A stretch of DNA of 42,125 nucleotides from Basidiobolus meristosporus CBS 931.73 (GCA_002104905.1 MCFE01000722.1:1-42125), one strand, 5' to 3'; positions 1 through 11,165 are shown, counted from the stretch's first letter. Numbers and translations are program-made. Notes: generated by a model not told the origin, from the letters alone.

Positions 1-2
1 AC

Positions 3-3000
3 CACAGAGAACCTGGTTGCTGCAACTATTGTAAAAAGCCAGGACACTGGGCAAGAGAATGCAAGAAGAAACAAGCAGACAAAAAACAGAAACTAGAGCA
101 GGCAAACCATATAACTAGTGATGAACAGTTATTTGTAACCATACAAGAGAGTGCAAGTAACCAAAGTAATGAATGGTATATTGACTCTGGATCATCACAG
201 CATATTTGTGGTATAAAGGAGTGATTCAGCAACGTCAAAACTATTCCCGTAAGAAAAGTTTATCTGGGAGATAACTCTGCTCTGGAAGCTACTGCAAGTG
301 GGTCTATACAACTAAATATGAGCAATAGCTCAGGGGCAACTACAGCAAGACTCACTGACGTACTCTATGTACCTGGAATAGCTAAGAACTTACTCTCAGT
401 CAGTAAAGCAACTGCTCAGGGACTGAAATTTGCTTTTACTAAGATGAGCTGCTCAATATTGAGTGAGAATGGATAAAAATTAGCTTTGGGAATCAGAGAT
501 CACAGTAAATACAAGTTACAATGCAAGATCATTGTATCTGAGTATGTCAACATTGCTGAAACTGATGAAACCAACTGGGAGACGTGGCATAGGAGGCTGG
601 GACACATTGGGGAACAGAAAATGAGCCAATTGGTGAAAAATCAGCTTGTTTTGGGCCTAAAATACTCAATTCCAATCAAATTGAATATTTGTAAGGGATG
701 TTCATATGGCAAACAAGCTAGGCAACGTTTCAAGAGCCCAGAAGGCATCAATACCACCAAAATATTGGCTATTGTACACTCAGACATATGTGGCCCCATG
801 AGAACACTGACCTTTGGAGCCAAGAGATACTTTATGACGTTTATTAATGACAAAACAAGATATATATGGGTGTACTTCCTCAAAACAAAGGTTGAAGCTT
901 TAGAGATGTTTAAGCAATTCAAGAACATGGCTGAAACACAAACTGGGTGTAAATTGAAGGTACTACAAAGTGACAATGGAGGAGAATACTGCTCAAAAGA
1001 GTTTGCAAAGTACTGCTTGTCTATGGGTATACTTCAACAGACCACAGTTCCTCATACTCCACAGCAAAATGGAGTAGCAGAACGTGCAAATAGAACAATA
1101 GTCAAGATGGGAAGATCTATGCTATATGCTAAGGGAATGGACTGCAAGTCCTGGGCTGAATTTGTTGCTACCACAGTATACATCAAGAACAGATGTCCTA
1201 CAACAGCACTGCGTGATTCTACACCCTTTGAAGCATATACAGGCAAAAAACCAGATCTCCAGCACCTCAAGATCTTTGGCAGTGATGTTTTTTATCACAT
1301 CCCTGACAAAAAACGCCCAAAGTTGGAACCAAAGAGTAGGAAAGGGATCTTTCTTGGGTATTGTGAAGATACTAAAGGGTATAGAGTGTATGATGGCAAA
1401 ATTCAGAAGCTGATCAAGAGCAGGGATGTTGTATTTGAGGAGAATTCAGATCAGAAAGCCACAGAAATCATTGGCCAGCTGCCTGATGATGCAATCAACA
1501 CTAATGAAGAAGATACATACCAAATCCAGCCAGATACAGAAGATACTTCTACCAGTTCCAGATCAGAACAGATTATCCCAGTTAGGGGATCTACCAGAAT
1601 AAGAAATGCCCCTGGATCCTGGTGGCAGACATCCAATGATCATGACAAAGCTTATCTTGCCTTATGTGCCAAACCTCAGAATCTGGAACAGGCAATGCAA
1701 AGTCCAGTTGCTACTAAGTGGCAACAAGCCATGCAGGAGGAGTACCAATCACTGATCAAGGCAAAAATGTGGGAACTGGTAGATTTACCAAATGGGAGAA
1801 AGCCAATAGGATGTAGATGGTTCTGCAAGATCAAGATAACCTCAAATGGTGCTGTTGATAAGTACAAGGCTAGATTGGTGGCTAAAGGCTTTTCCCAGAT
1901 ACAGGGACTAGACTTTAAGGAAACATTTGCTCCGGTTGCCAGGTTTAACTCCATTAGGACAGTTCTAGTCCTGGCTGCTGAACACAGTCTAGATCTACAC
2001 CAAATGGATGTCAAAACAGCCTTTCTAAATGGGGATTTGCAAGAAACTATATATATGGAGCAACCAGAGGGCTTTACCAATCCAAAAGTGCCCCATAAGG
2101 TGTGCAACCTTAGAAAATTGCTGTATGGGCTTAAGCAGGCACCTAGAGCATGGTATAACAAGGTTGACACATATCTAGAGGAAATTGGGTTCTCTTGTAG
2201 CACTGCAGATCACAGTATATATGTGAAATAGCTCAAAAAGGGTGTGATCATCCTAGTTCTTTATGTGGACAACCTAATCATAGCTACAAGTGACCAAGAG
2301 GCACTTAAACAGACAAAATCAAATCTTTTCAGCAAGTTTGAGTTGAAAGATCTTGGAAAATTGAGCTATTTTCTTGGAATTAAGGTCAAATTTGACATAC
2401 CTACGCAGGAAATTGTGCTGAATCAGTCTAAGTACATCAGGGACATTTGTAGATGCTTCAAAATGGAAAATTGCAAGCCTGCAGCTACTACTATGGACAA
2501 TAACCTGAAATTAAGCAAATCTCAGCCAGTTATAGATGAAAACGGCTCAAGTATGGACCAAAACTTTCCCTATCAGTCAATGGTTGGTAGCCTAATGTAC
2601 TTGATGGTGTCTACATGTCCAGATATTGCAGTGGTAGTTGAATAGTCAGTCAATTCATGCAGAATTATGGATCAGATCAAGTTGCAGCAGTTATGCGGAT
2701 TTTCAAATCTCTACAAGGTACCATAAATATGGTACTGGAATACTCTGGAGCAGCTAATAGGCTTAAATTTGATGGTTATAATGATCCAGATTGGGGTAGT
2801 GATCTGATTGACAGATGCTCTACCACAGGCTATGTATTTCTTTATGCTGGTGCAGCTATTACTTGGAATTGCAAGAAACAACTAGTTGTGGCCCTATCTA
2901 CAACTGAAGCCAAATATATGGCTGCATGTCAAGCAACTAAGGAGGCTATATGGCTACAAAAATTATTCAACAACTTAGGTTTTAATTCAGATGAACCAAC

Positions 3001-3253
3001 ATGTATTTACAAGGATAATCAAAGTTGTATTTCATTAGCTAGAAATCCTACTAATCATGCCAGAACTAAGCACATTGATATACAGCATCACTTTGTGAGG
3101 GAAGCTGTAGAAAATAACTTAGTAGAGTTAGTGTACTGCCCAACTAACAAAATGGTGGCAGATATATTGACAAAACCACTAGCTAGGCCACAATTTGAGA
3201 ATCTCCAAGAGGAATTAGGATTAAGAAATTATTTAGTTGAGGGGGAGTGTTGA
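3..3253 (+). pseudogene. copia Gag-Pol polyprotein, inactivated
   Basis: The reading frame from base 3 begins with a CCHC knuckle (C-N-Y-C, GH, C) at 21-74. A protease with the DSGSSQH active-site motif follows at about 184-204. The integrase has an HHCC-type region (WHRRLGHIG near 585) and a DDE core seen in HSDICGP, QSDNGGEY and NGVAERANR. Reverse transcriptase (YKARLVAKGFSQ, QMDVKTAFLNGDL) and RNase H (ALSTTEAKYMAAC, YKDNQSC, ADILTKPL) follow. Breaks are TGA at 222-224, where related proteins usually have Trp before FS, TAA at 474-476, TAG at 2229-2231, TAG at 2643-2645, and a 1-nt frame change near 2644-2650 that restarts at VSQFMQN. The polymerase motif YVDD reads YVDN (about 2262-2273), so the second catalytic Asp is lost. 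Confidence 0.93.
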
Positions 3254-3616
3254 AATATTGGACTATTTGGTATCATTCTGCAGCTAAAAATTTACTTAGC
3301 AGTTCTGGACTAGTCTTGGTCACTGTGGGACTAATTTGCAGCTCTATCTTTGCCACTTTCTTCAGATCTATGATGTTATGATTATTCCCATATAGTCAGG
3401 TTCAAATTAGCACAAATACTAGCTATTATGTACTAACCCTGAAACTGTTACAGAATGCTCCTGAATATTGAGAAACCCTCCTTACTTAGTGTTAGAGCTA
3501 TATTACTTCTACAAAGGTATAAATACTGAGCTTCTTTATTAATGTACAACAGTTCAACTATTATCACTATTTCTTGATAAGTTCCTTATATCCAAATCAC
3601 TTCTTAAATTGCAACA
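3248..3616 (+). repeat. 3' LTR of the copia element
   Basis: The 369-bp segment starts TGTTG right after the polypurine tract and ends CAACA, the expected inverted TG...CA termini. It holds a TATA box (TATAAATA, 3518-3525) that would sit in U3. Its sequence differs from the 348-bp LTR family at 34302-37244, so two copia families are present. The boundary comes from the terminal inverted repeat only, because no second LTR copy is visible. Confidence 0.8.
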
Positions 3617-5209
3617 ATTATTGGCAATGGCCTTTGAAAGTCAGAGCCATTGTTGCTCTTCATACTAGATCATTTCCAATCAGATTTTAGAAGGGCTTTA
3701 TTTGGCTGAAGTATTAAACTTGATTTGACTTCACAAACACCTAAAAAAGTGACACCATATCTCATAAACTGCTTCTGTAGCTACTATTGCATTAGTGTGG
3801 CATAACTCAGAGCATGCTTTTATACTCTGGTCCAGTATTATTAGTGGTATACAGTATGCTTGGTTATCAATTAAGACATCTTTTAGCCACACCACATCCT
3901 ACATCAAGTATGCTAAGCCTAGGGCTCTCCCCCAACTTCTGATTGCTGATGCACAGAAAAAAGCCTCCCCCTGCCTTCACTCCTGTATCTACAAATAGGA
4001 TATTATCCATAGGCTTGGCCTACGCACTCTCAGGTGGGCATTACCAACATAGTAAGCATAAGCTTTGTAAGGATTAGAGATCTTGATTGGCAGCTTGCCA
4101 CAGCTAAGAAAGCATACTTAGTATGTGGCCATTGTATCATCCAACCCACAGTCAGACTGTTAGGACAGTAATTTTTATTTTCTGGTAATCTTGGCATTCA
4201 TTTGTTGCTTGGAGCTATTGAGAGAGATCAGCAAAGCACCAATGCTGCTTTGCTCTGTATCATTCCTGCTCCAAAACTATAATAGCCAAAGTTATTACCT
4301 ATCTTTGAAGTGGCAGCAAAGACCAGCAGCAGCCTTTAGCCTGTTGTTACAAACATCTGTACACTGCATCCTTTGGCTTGCTACTGGCTACAAGATCCCA
4401 TAGGGGATTGAAGTGCTATTTGGGTTGGCCTGTATATTTGCTTTTGCAGTGGTTTCTGATATTCATGCATTTCCTACAACACATTAACCAATTGGAAATT
4501 TGACTTCCTATAGCTATATGCAGGGCTTGAAAAATCATGAGAGATTATGATGGTGCATACAACTAGTTGGTAGCCACTGTACCCACAGGTTCATTTTTGC
4601 TCACTTTGATACCTTTCTACTTGAGAGCGATACCATATGCTTGTCTTGCCCATTTAAGTATTCTCCCACTGTTTACATTTTCTAGGATATATGCTTGTTA
4701 TGCATACCAGCCACCGGTGACTTAAACTTTGATACTAATAGGGATGTATGAAGCCATCTATATTCACATCTCTTACCAGGTAGTGTGCGTAAGTAATATA
4801 AAAAGCAAGGAACTGTTACCTGAAAATGGGATCAAGGACGCCAAAAGTTTGTATGAAGTACACACCACTTGGTACAGTTTGCTTTGCAGGAGTCAAAAAA
4901 AGATTTGCTACGATATCAAGTTCAAGTGAATATTTGGCTAGATGCAATGCATATTTGTCCTGGATGCATGAAATTTAGGATGCTGTGGATCGATCTCTAT
5001 CTCCTAAGATGTTAGAGCATTCCTGCATCCTTTTAAGCTCAATATAGGTGGGCTACACTGTATTATTACTCAACCGCCAGACACGCAGTACTTCATGCAT
5101 CAAGATAATTATCCAAGATTATTTTATTAGCATAAAAATGGTTCAATGCTAAAAATATTGGGTATTGGGGAAATAAATAATCGATAGATGTGCTCGTGAA
5201 GGCTGATGA
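3617..5209. other. AT-rich gene-poor stretch
   Basis: About 1.6 kb between the copia LTR and the first repeat-protein gene. The open frames are short (60-70 codons), have no family signature and use codons unlike the neighbouring genes. I see no tRNA, no LTR and no convincing exon. The last 150 bases probably hold the 3' UTR of the minus-strand gene that ends at 5210. Old transposon debris is likely but not recognisable. Confidence 0.6.
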
Positions 5210-6760
5210 TTAGATTCGGATCTGGATGCGGGGGAGGCAGATGATTGCTCTGACTTGGATGCCGAGAGCATCGACACGGGCTCTGATACCGTTGCATGCT
5301 CTTGTGTTACTACCTGAGCCATCGGTGGGATTGGGTCTGGGGGATGATGAGTCGCTCAAGCAGACAAATGCATTGGCGCGAATTCCTCCAGCAACGAGCC
5401 TGGCGGTGATATCGGGGCACCCAGTGGCTGGGGAGTTGCCACCTCCGTTGTTTCCTCCGTTGTTACCTCCATTGTTACCTCCATTATTGCCACCGTTATT
5501 GCCACCATTTCCGCCGCTTAGACAGACACTGGCATTCACCTTGATACCCAATAGGTTAGCATCGGCAACGATATCTGGGCAGCTGTTTCCTCCGGAGAGT
5601 GGGGGAGCGTTGGGTCCATTGTTTCCGCCGCTCAAGCAAATGCTTGCATCAACATTGATACCAAGAAGCTTGACCTTAGCAACGATATCAGGGCAGGTGG
5701 CTCCGTTTCCTCCATTATTGCCGCCGTTGTTTCCACCATTGTTGCCTCCGCTACCACCACCCAAACAGACACTAGCATTAACCTTGATACCCAATAGATT
5801 GGCGTCGGCAACAATATCAGGGCAGCTACTTCCACCTGAGAGTGGTGGGGCGTTGGGTCCGTTGTTTCCTCCGCTCAAGCAAATGCTGGCATCAACATTG
5901 ATACCAAGAAGCTTGACTTTGGCAACGATATCGGGGCAGGTGGCTCCGTTTCCTCCATTATTACCACCATTGTTACCACCGTTGTTACCACCATTATTGC
6001 CGCCGTTTCCGCCACCGCCACCACCACCACCTAAGCAAACGTTGGCGTTCACCTTGATTCCTAGGATATTGGCGTCAGCAACAATATCAGGGCAGCTGCT
6101 GCCACCTGAGAGTGGTGGACTTCCTCCGCCTCCTCCACCACCTCCTCCTCCCAAGCACACGTTAGCATCCACCTTGATGCCGAGGACATTCAATTTGGCC
6201 ACGATGTCGGAGCATGGGTTGCCGCCATTGTTGCCACCATTATTACCTCCGTTATTGCCGCCATTATTTCCACCATTTCCTCCGCCACCACCACCACCTC
6301 CGCCACCGAGACAAACATTGGCGTTGACCTTGATTCCCAGAATATTTGCATCGGCAACGATATCAGGGCAGCTATTACCACCAGAAATGGGGGGATTTCC
6401 GCCGCCGCCGCCGCCACCACCACCAAGACACACATTAGCATCCACTGGAACTCCTAAGACATTCAGCTTCGCGACAATATCATTGCAAGGGCCACTACCA
6501 CCGCCTCCTCCGCCTCCACCATTTCCTCCACCGTTACCACCACCATTGCCTCCGCCGTTGCCTCCTCCATTACCTCCACCATTACCTCCACCGTTGCCAC
6601 CGCCGTTGCCACCACCATTGCCACCACCGTTACCACCCCCACCACCACCGCCGCCGTTTCCTCCGCCATTGTTACCACGATAATGAGGCGGAGCAGCTGA
6701 GGCTAATCCTAGGGAGGAAATAGCCGCAAAGAATATTAAAGCCTTGGACGAGAATTTCAT
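5210..6760 (-). CDS. Secreted glycine/asparagine-rich repeat protein A, ten two-cysteine modules
   Basis: 516 residues, one exon. An N-terminal signal peptide (MKFSSKALIFFAAISS then LGLASAA, about 22 residues) precedes an APPHYRG start shared in outline with B and C. A Gly/Asn run (GGGN repeats, about residues 30-90) leads into ten copies of a module C-x18-C. Two types alternate: CPDIVAKxxxLGIxVDAxxC and CPDIVADANxLGIKVNAxVC. Linkers are GGGG, NNGG and APPLSGG. The last two modules are divergent (CPDITARLVAGGIRANAFVC, CNGIRARV...), and the protein ends LPRIQIRI. All 20 cysteines lie in modules. Hydrophobic and polar residues alternate across the second half of each module, as in beta strands. 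I know no family for it; an extracellular structural or surface protein is inference. Compared with B it lacks the first module pair. Confidence 0.88.
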   Translation of the reverse strand: MKFSSKALIFFAAISSLGLASAAPPHYRGNNGGGNGGGGGGGGNGGGNGGGNGGGNGGGNGGGNGGGNGGGNGGGNGGGNGGGGGGGGSGPCNDIVAKLNVLGVPVDANVCLGGGGGGGGGNPPISGGNSCPDIVADANILGIKVNANVCLGGGGGGGGGGNGGNNGGNNGGNNGGNNGGNPCSDIVAKLNVLGIKVDANVCLGGGGGGGGGGSPPLSGGSSCPDIVADANILGIKVNANVCLGGGGGGGGNGGNNGGNNGGNNGGNNGGNGATCPDIVAKVKLLGINVDASICLSGGNNGPNAPPLSGGSSCPDIVADANLLGIKVNASVCLGGGSGGNNGGNNGGNNGGNGATCPDIVAKVKLLGINVDASICLSGGNNGPNAPPLSGGNSCPDIVADANLLGIKVNASVCLSGGNGGNNGGNNGGNNGGNNGGNNGGGNSPATGCPDITARLVAGGIRANAFVCLSDSSSPRPNPTDGSGSNTRACNGIRARVDALGIQVRAIICLPRIQIRI

Positions 6761-6875
6761 ATTATTGTAAGTACAAAGATGATATAAGGGCCTCTATGAT
6801 ATAGAATTAAGTAGAATAATGAAGGCACCAATTGAGATATGCTGGAATGATACTTTTGGGTCAGTTCTTCACGGC

Positions 6876-6882
6876 ATTTATA
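6876..6882 (-). promoter_or_regulatory. TATA box of repeat protein A
   Basis: TATAAAT on the minus strand, 116 bp upstream of the ATG at 6760, in the 500-bp gap between genes A and B (6761-7260). I see no other gene in that gap. The neighbouring repeat-protein genes have a similar box upstream. Confidence 0.6.
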
Positions 6883-7260
6883 GAGAGCCACGAACCCCTT
6901 AAGCTCCGGGATCATTCGATGTACACTCTAGGAACACTGCAGATATTAGGATAGACATACTTAAATTTGGCTCGAAATTGCCGCCGCCCCTTTCTTTCCC
7001 TCTGGAGCGCTTTTGATGCTCCTAAGAATGATCACCACGCATGGTCACGTTGGTTCCAATCCATCATGAACGGCACTTAACCTTAAGGAGCTAATGCAGA
7101 TTGGAAGCAATCCCTTGGATGATGCATCGCTCTCACTTCATTCGCATCTCGACAGATATAGGGAGCGGTCTTTTGATATGGTTAGGAGTAATGCAGTTTA
7201 TTCATGATTTTGTTCTTAGTGGCATCACCCAGAAATAATATCGAAGCAATGAAAGCCTAT

Positions 7261-10200
7261 CTAGATGCGAATTTCAATACGTGGGAGGCAGATGATTGCT
7301 CTGACTTGGATGCCGAGAGCATCGACACGGGCTCTGATACCGTTGCATGCTCTTGTGTTGCCACCTGAGCCATCGGTGGGATTGGGTCTGGGGGATGATG
7401 AGTCGCTCAAGCAGACAAATGCATTGGCGCGAATTCCTCCTGCAACGAGCCTGGCGGTGATATCGGGGCACCCAGTGGCTGGGGAGTTGTTACCTCCGTT
7501 GTTTCCTCCATTATTGCCACCGTTATTGCCACCATTTCCGCCGCTTAGACAGACACTGGCATTCACCTTGATACCCAATAGGTTAGCATCGGCAACGATA
7601 TCTGGGCAGCTGCTTCCTCCGGAGAGTGGTGGCGCATTGGGTCCATTGTTTCTTCCACTCAAGCAAATGCTTGCATCAACATTGATACCAAGAAGCTTGA
7701 CCTTAGCAACGATATCAGGGCAAGTGGTTCCGCTTCCTCCATTATTACCACCGTTATTACCCCCATTATTACCACCATTATTGCCACCTCTACCTCCGCC
7801 CAAGCAGATATTGGCATTAACCTTGATACCCAATAGATTGGCGTCGGCAACAACATCAGGGCAGCTACTTCCACCTGATAGTGGTGGAGCGTTAGGTCCA
7901 TTATTTCTTCCACTCAAGCAGACGTTGGCATCGACCTTGATACCAAGAAGATTGACCTTGGCAACAATATCAGGGCAGGTGGTTCCGCTTCCTCCATTAT
8001 TCCCACCATTGTTGCCTCCATTGTTACCGCCGTTATTTCCTCCATTTCCACCACCCAAACAGACGCTTGCATTGATCTTGATGCCTAGCAGATTAGCGTC
8101 GGCAACAATATCGGGGCAGCTACTTCCACCTGATAGTGGTGGAGCATTGGGTCCATTGTTTCTACCGCTCAAGCAGACATTGGCATCGACCTTGACACCA
8201 AGGAGGTTGACCTTGGCAACAATATCAGGGCAGGTGGCCCCATTTCCACCGTTGTTTCCGCCATTATTACCACCGTTATTACCCCCATTGTTTCCTCCAT
8301 TACCACCACCCAAACAGACGCTGGCATTGATCTTGATGCCTAGCAGATTGGCATCAGCAACTATATCTGGGCAACTACTTCCACCGGATAGTGGTGGAGC
8401 GTTGGGTCCATTGTTTCCGCCGCTCAAGCAGACATTGGCATCGACCTTGATACCAAGGAGGTTGACCTTAGCAACGATATCAGGGCAGGTGGCTCCGTTT
8501 CCTCCATTGTTACCGCCATTATTACCTCCGTTTCCGCCACCGCTTCCTCCGCCTAGGCAGACATTAGCGTTGACCTTGATACCCAATAGATTGGCATCAG
8601 CAACTATATCTGGGCAGCTACTTCCACCGGATAGTGGTGGAGCGTTGGGTCCATTGTTTCCGCCGCTCAAGCAGACATTGGCATCGACCTTGATACCAAG
8701 AAGATTGACCTTGGCAACGATATCAGGGCAGGTGGCCCCGTTTCCTCCATTATTACCTCCGTTGTTACCGCCATTATTACCTCCGTTTCCGCCACCGCTT
8801 CCTCCGCCTAGGCAGACATTAGCGTTCACCTTGATACCTAGGATGTTGGCATCAGCAACGATATCTGGGCAGCTACTTCCACCTGAGAGTGGTGGAGCGT
8901 TGGGTCCATTGTTTCCACCACTCAAGCAGACATTGGCATCGGCCTTGATACCAAGAAGATTGACCTTAGCAACAATATCAGGGCAGGTGGCTCCACTTCC
9001 CCCATTATTACCACCATTATTTCCATTGTTGTTGCCGCCATTGTTACCACCGTTACCTCCACCCAAGCAAACACTGGCATTGATCTTGATGCCTAGTAGG
9101 TTGGCATCCGCAATGATATCTGGGCAGCTACTTCCACCCGAGAGCGGTGGGGCGTTGGGTCCGTTGTTTCCTCCGCTCAAGCAAATGCTGGCATCAATAT
9201 TGATACCAAGAAGCTTGACCTTGGCAACGATATCGGGGCAGGTGGCTCCGTTTCCTCCATTATTACCACCATTGTTGCCGCCGTTATTGCCTCCATTGTT
9301 GCCGCCATCTCCGCCACCACTTCCTCCGCCTAAGCAGACATTAGCGTTCACCTTGATTCCTAGGATGTTGGCATCAGCAACAATGTCAGGGCAACTACTT
9401 CCCCCAGAGAGTGGTGGGTTTCCGTTGTTTCCTCCGTTTCCTCCGCCATTACTACCACCACCTCCTCCTCCTAAGCATACGTTAGCATCCACCTTGATGC
9501 CGAGGACATTCAATTTGGCCACGATGTCGGGGCATGGATTGCCACCATTATTACCACCATTATTTCCGCCGTTATTGCCGCCATTGTTGCCACCGTTGTT
9601 GCCGCCATTGTTGCCACCGTTGTTACCGCCATTGTTGCCACCGTTGTTACCGCCATTGTTGCCACCGTTGTTACCGCCACCGAGACAAACATTGGCGTTG
9701 ACCTTGATTCCCAAAATATTGGCGTCAGCCACAACATCAGGGCAGCTATTACCTCCCGAGGTCGGCGGTGTGACTCCACCAGGGTTGCCACCCCCGCCAC
9801 CACCAAGACAAACATTAGCATCGACTGGAACTCCCAGGACATTCAGCTTTGCGACAATGTCATTGCATGAACCTCCTCCGCCATTCCCCCCATTACCACC
9901 ACCATTTCCTCCGTTGCCACCACCGTTGCCTCCATTACCGCCGCCATTTCCTCCGTTGCCACCGCCGTTGCCACCATTACCGCCGCCATTTCCTCCGTTG
10001 CCACTGCCGTTGCCTCCATTGCCGCCGCCATTTCCTCCGTTGCCACCGCCGTTGCCTCCATTGCCGCCGCCGTTTCCGCCGGTACATATCTTGGCATCCA
10101 CCCGGATATCCAGGGTTTTGGCGGCGGCCACCAGGTCGGGGCAGCTCATGCCCCCGGGATTCTTCCCGTCGGAACCGCCCGGTTTGCCGGCGCAAACTTT

Positions 10201-10356
10201 CGCATCGATGTGGGCGCCGTATGTGTTGAGCTTGGCGACGATCCCACGACAGTGGTCATGGTCGGATTTCACCTTGTAGCGGGGCAAGGCGGTCGAAGTC
10301 CCGGCCAGGGAAGCGATCACGGAGAATAGAAGGATGGCTCTGGTGGGAAGTCTCAT
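7261..10356 (-). CDS. Secreted glycine/asparagine-rich repeat protein B, twenty-two two-cysteine modules
   Basis: 1031 residues without an intron. The signal peptide is MRLPTRAILLFSVIASLAGT plus STA, followed by LPRYKVKSDHDH. There are 22 C-x18-C modules, or 11 pairs in strict alternation of a DIVAK...VDA type and a DIVADAN...VNA type. The first pair (CRGIVAKLNTYGAHIDAKVC, CPDLVAAAKTLDIRVDAKIC) is divergent and followed by a long GGN/GGGN tract. Inner pairs are joined by NNGPNAPPLSGG within a pair and by NNGG runs between pairs. The final pair matches A closely, and the tail is LPRIEIRI. All 44 cysteines are in modules. At the DNA level the 3' 200 bp differ from gene A at only a few bases, so the two are recent duplicates or are kept alike by gene conversion. 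Function unknown; a secreted matrix or wall role is inference. Confidence 0.88.
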   Translation of the reverse strand: MRLPTRAILLFSVIASLAGTSTALPRYKVKSDHDHCRGIVAKLNTYGAHIDAKVCAGKPGGSDGKNPGGMSCPDLVAAAKTLDIRVDAKICTGGNGGGNGGNGGGNGGNGGGNGGNGSGNGGNGGGNGGNGGGNGGNGGGNGGNGGGNGGNGGGNGGNGGGGSCNDIVAKLNVLGVPVDANVCLGGGGGGNPGGVTPPTSGGNSCPDVVADANILGIKVNANVCLGGGNNGGNNGGNNGGNNGGNNGGNNGGNNGGNNGGNNGGNNGGNNGGNPCPDIVAKLNVLGIKVDANVCLGGGGGGSNGGGNGGNNGNPPLSGGSSCPDIVADANILGIKVNANVCLGGGSGGGDGGNNGGNNGGNNGGNNGGNGATCPDIVAKVKLLGINIDASICLSGGNNGPNAPPLSGGSSCPDIIADANLLGIKINASVCLGGGNGGNNGGNNNGNNGGNNGGSGATCPDIVAKVNLLGIKADANVCLSGGNNGPNAPPLSGGSSCPDIVADANILGIKVNANVCLGGGSGGGNGGNNGGNNGGNNGGNGATCPDIVAKVNLLGIKVDANVCLSGGNNGPNAPPLSGGSSCPDIVADANLLGIKVNANVCLGGGSGGGNGGNNGGNNGGNGATCPDIVAKVNLLGIKVDANVCLSGGNNGPNAPPLSGGSSCPDIVADANLLGIKINASVCLGGGNGGNNGGNNGGNNGGNNGGNGATCPDIVAKVNLLGVKVDANVCLSGRNNGPNAPPLSGGSSCPDIVADANLLGIKINASVCLGGGNGGNNGGNNGGNNGGNNGGSGTTCPDIVAKVNLLGIKVDANVCLSGRNNGPNAPPLSGGSSCPDVVADANLLGIKVNANICLGGGRGGNNGGNNGGNNGGNNGGSGTTCPDIVAKVKLLGINVDASICLSGRNNGPNAPPLSGGSSCPDIVADANLLGIKVNASVCLSGGNGGNNGGNNGGNNGGNNSPATGCPDITARLVAGGIRANAFVCLSDSSSPRPNPTDGSGGNTRACNGIRARVDALGIQVRAIICLPRIEIRI
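9540..9680. repeat. Minisatellite encoding (NNGG)n in gene B
   Basis: A near-perfect 12-bp unit (plus strand: ccgccattgttg / ccaccgttgttg) repeated about eleven times in frame, giving NNGG copies in protein B between modules 4 and 5. Only third positions vary. The matching place in gene A (about 6221-6275) holds far fewer units, so the array length is evolutionarily labile. Confidence 0.8.
9885..10082. repeat. Minisatellite encoding GGN/GGGN in gene B
   Basis: An in-frame array of a unit of about 21 bp (plus strand: ccgccatttcctccgttgcc-like) that codes for GGNGGGN repeats between modules 2 and 3 of protein B. One unit carries a Gly-to-Ser change (GSGN). Gene A has a related GGGN run at about 6520-6680 directly after the signal peptide. 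Confidence 0.75.
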
Positions 10357-10574
10357 GGTTCAGCGGCCGAAAAATCTCGTTGTCTGGTTGGGAGGATGGG
10401 TGGATATTAGATGGAATAGAATAGGATTGGATTGGAGTGAATTGGATTGAATTGAATTGAATGATAGAATGAATGAATATGAGAACTTGAAATGGAGATC
10501 GGGAGGTCGCTCGAAACGAATCGAGTCGAGTTGTATGAACTGATTGATTGAGTTGATCTCGTTGGGTGGGAAGG

Positions 10575-10581
10575 TATTTAT
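10575..10581 (-). promoter_or_regulatory. TATA-like box of repeat protein B
   Basis: ATAAATA on the minus strand, about 220 bp upstream of the ATG at 10356. The rest of the gap 10357-11165 contains no gene I can support. It includes a purine-rich run on the plus strand at about 10920-10957 (ggagagg/ggaaagg units) near the 3' end of gene C. Confidence 0.45.
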
Positions 10582-11165
10582 GGAGATGGGATGGCTCAGG
10601 GGATACCACCCGGTGGCTCCATACTGCCTTTGGCTAGTTCGTGGTGCTCATGCAGACTGCATGGTCATCCATATATGGCAATCCAGGGAATCTCCCTACC
10701 GCCACCAACCTTGTTTCCCCTTGGGATCGGGTTGCCATTACGATCGCTTGTGTCACTAATGAATGCACGTGTCCCCTGAATTTAGCGCATGGATTTAGCA
10801 ATGCCACACTTTATGCTGGATGCAAGCGATCCCTCGTAGAATTTAGGGATCCGCTCGATCGGCAGGGAAACTAATGCGGTCTCGTTGGCAACATTAGCGC
10901 TGGGAATACATTGGGTGGAAGGGGAGAGGAGAGGAAAGGAGAGGAAAGGAAAGGAAAAATTGGATCCCCTCCGTGGAGACGGTCGAAAGTAATCAGATGC
11001 GGGACGGTAATTGGTCTCAATGGGAATTAATCGTTCCCAGATTTGGATTTATTGAAATGGCAGTTGGGTAGAAATTGTATACGTGAGTGAATGGATTGCT
11101 GCTAACTTATGTAAAAGGTTCATTTGATCATGATGGGAGGAGGGGGGAGTGGATAGTCTTGGGGA

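Larger units (their letters stand above)
1..3616 (+). mobile_element. Ty1/copia LTR retrotransposon, decayed, 5' end outside the window
   Basis: The element runs from inside gag to the end of its 3' LTR. Domain order is Gag zinc knuckle, protease, integrase, reverse transcriptase, RNase H, which is the copia (Pseudoviridae-type) order. A purine tract at about 3238-3247 (gagggggag) precedes the LTR at 3248. The 5' LTR, primer-binding site and most of gag lie outside the window, so the target-site duplication cannot be checked. Three in-frame stops, one frameshift and a changed catalytic motif show that this copy is dead. Confidence 0.93.

Noticed and set aside
5226-6683. Plus-strand 485-codon Pro/Leu-rich frame
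   Set aside because: Mirror of gene A's GGN/AAY codons. Gene A has the signal peptide, TATA box and module conservation; this frame has none.
9540-10082. CRISPR-like or satellite array
   Set aside because: Units are in-frame 12- and about 21-bp codon repeats inside a protein gene, with no spacers, in a eukaryote.
7265-10279. Plus-strand 1004-codon frame
   Set aside because: Same compositional mirror over gene B.
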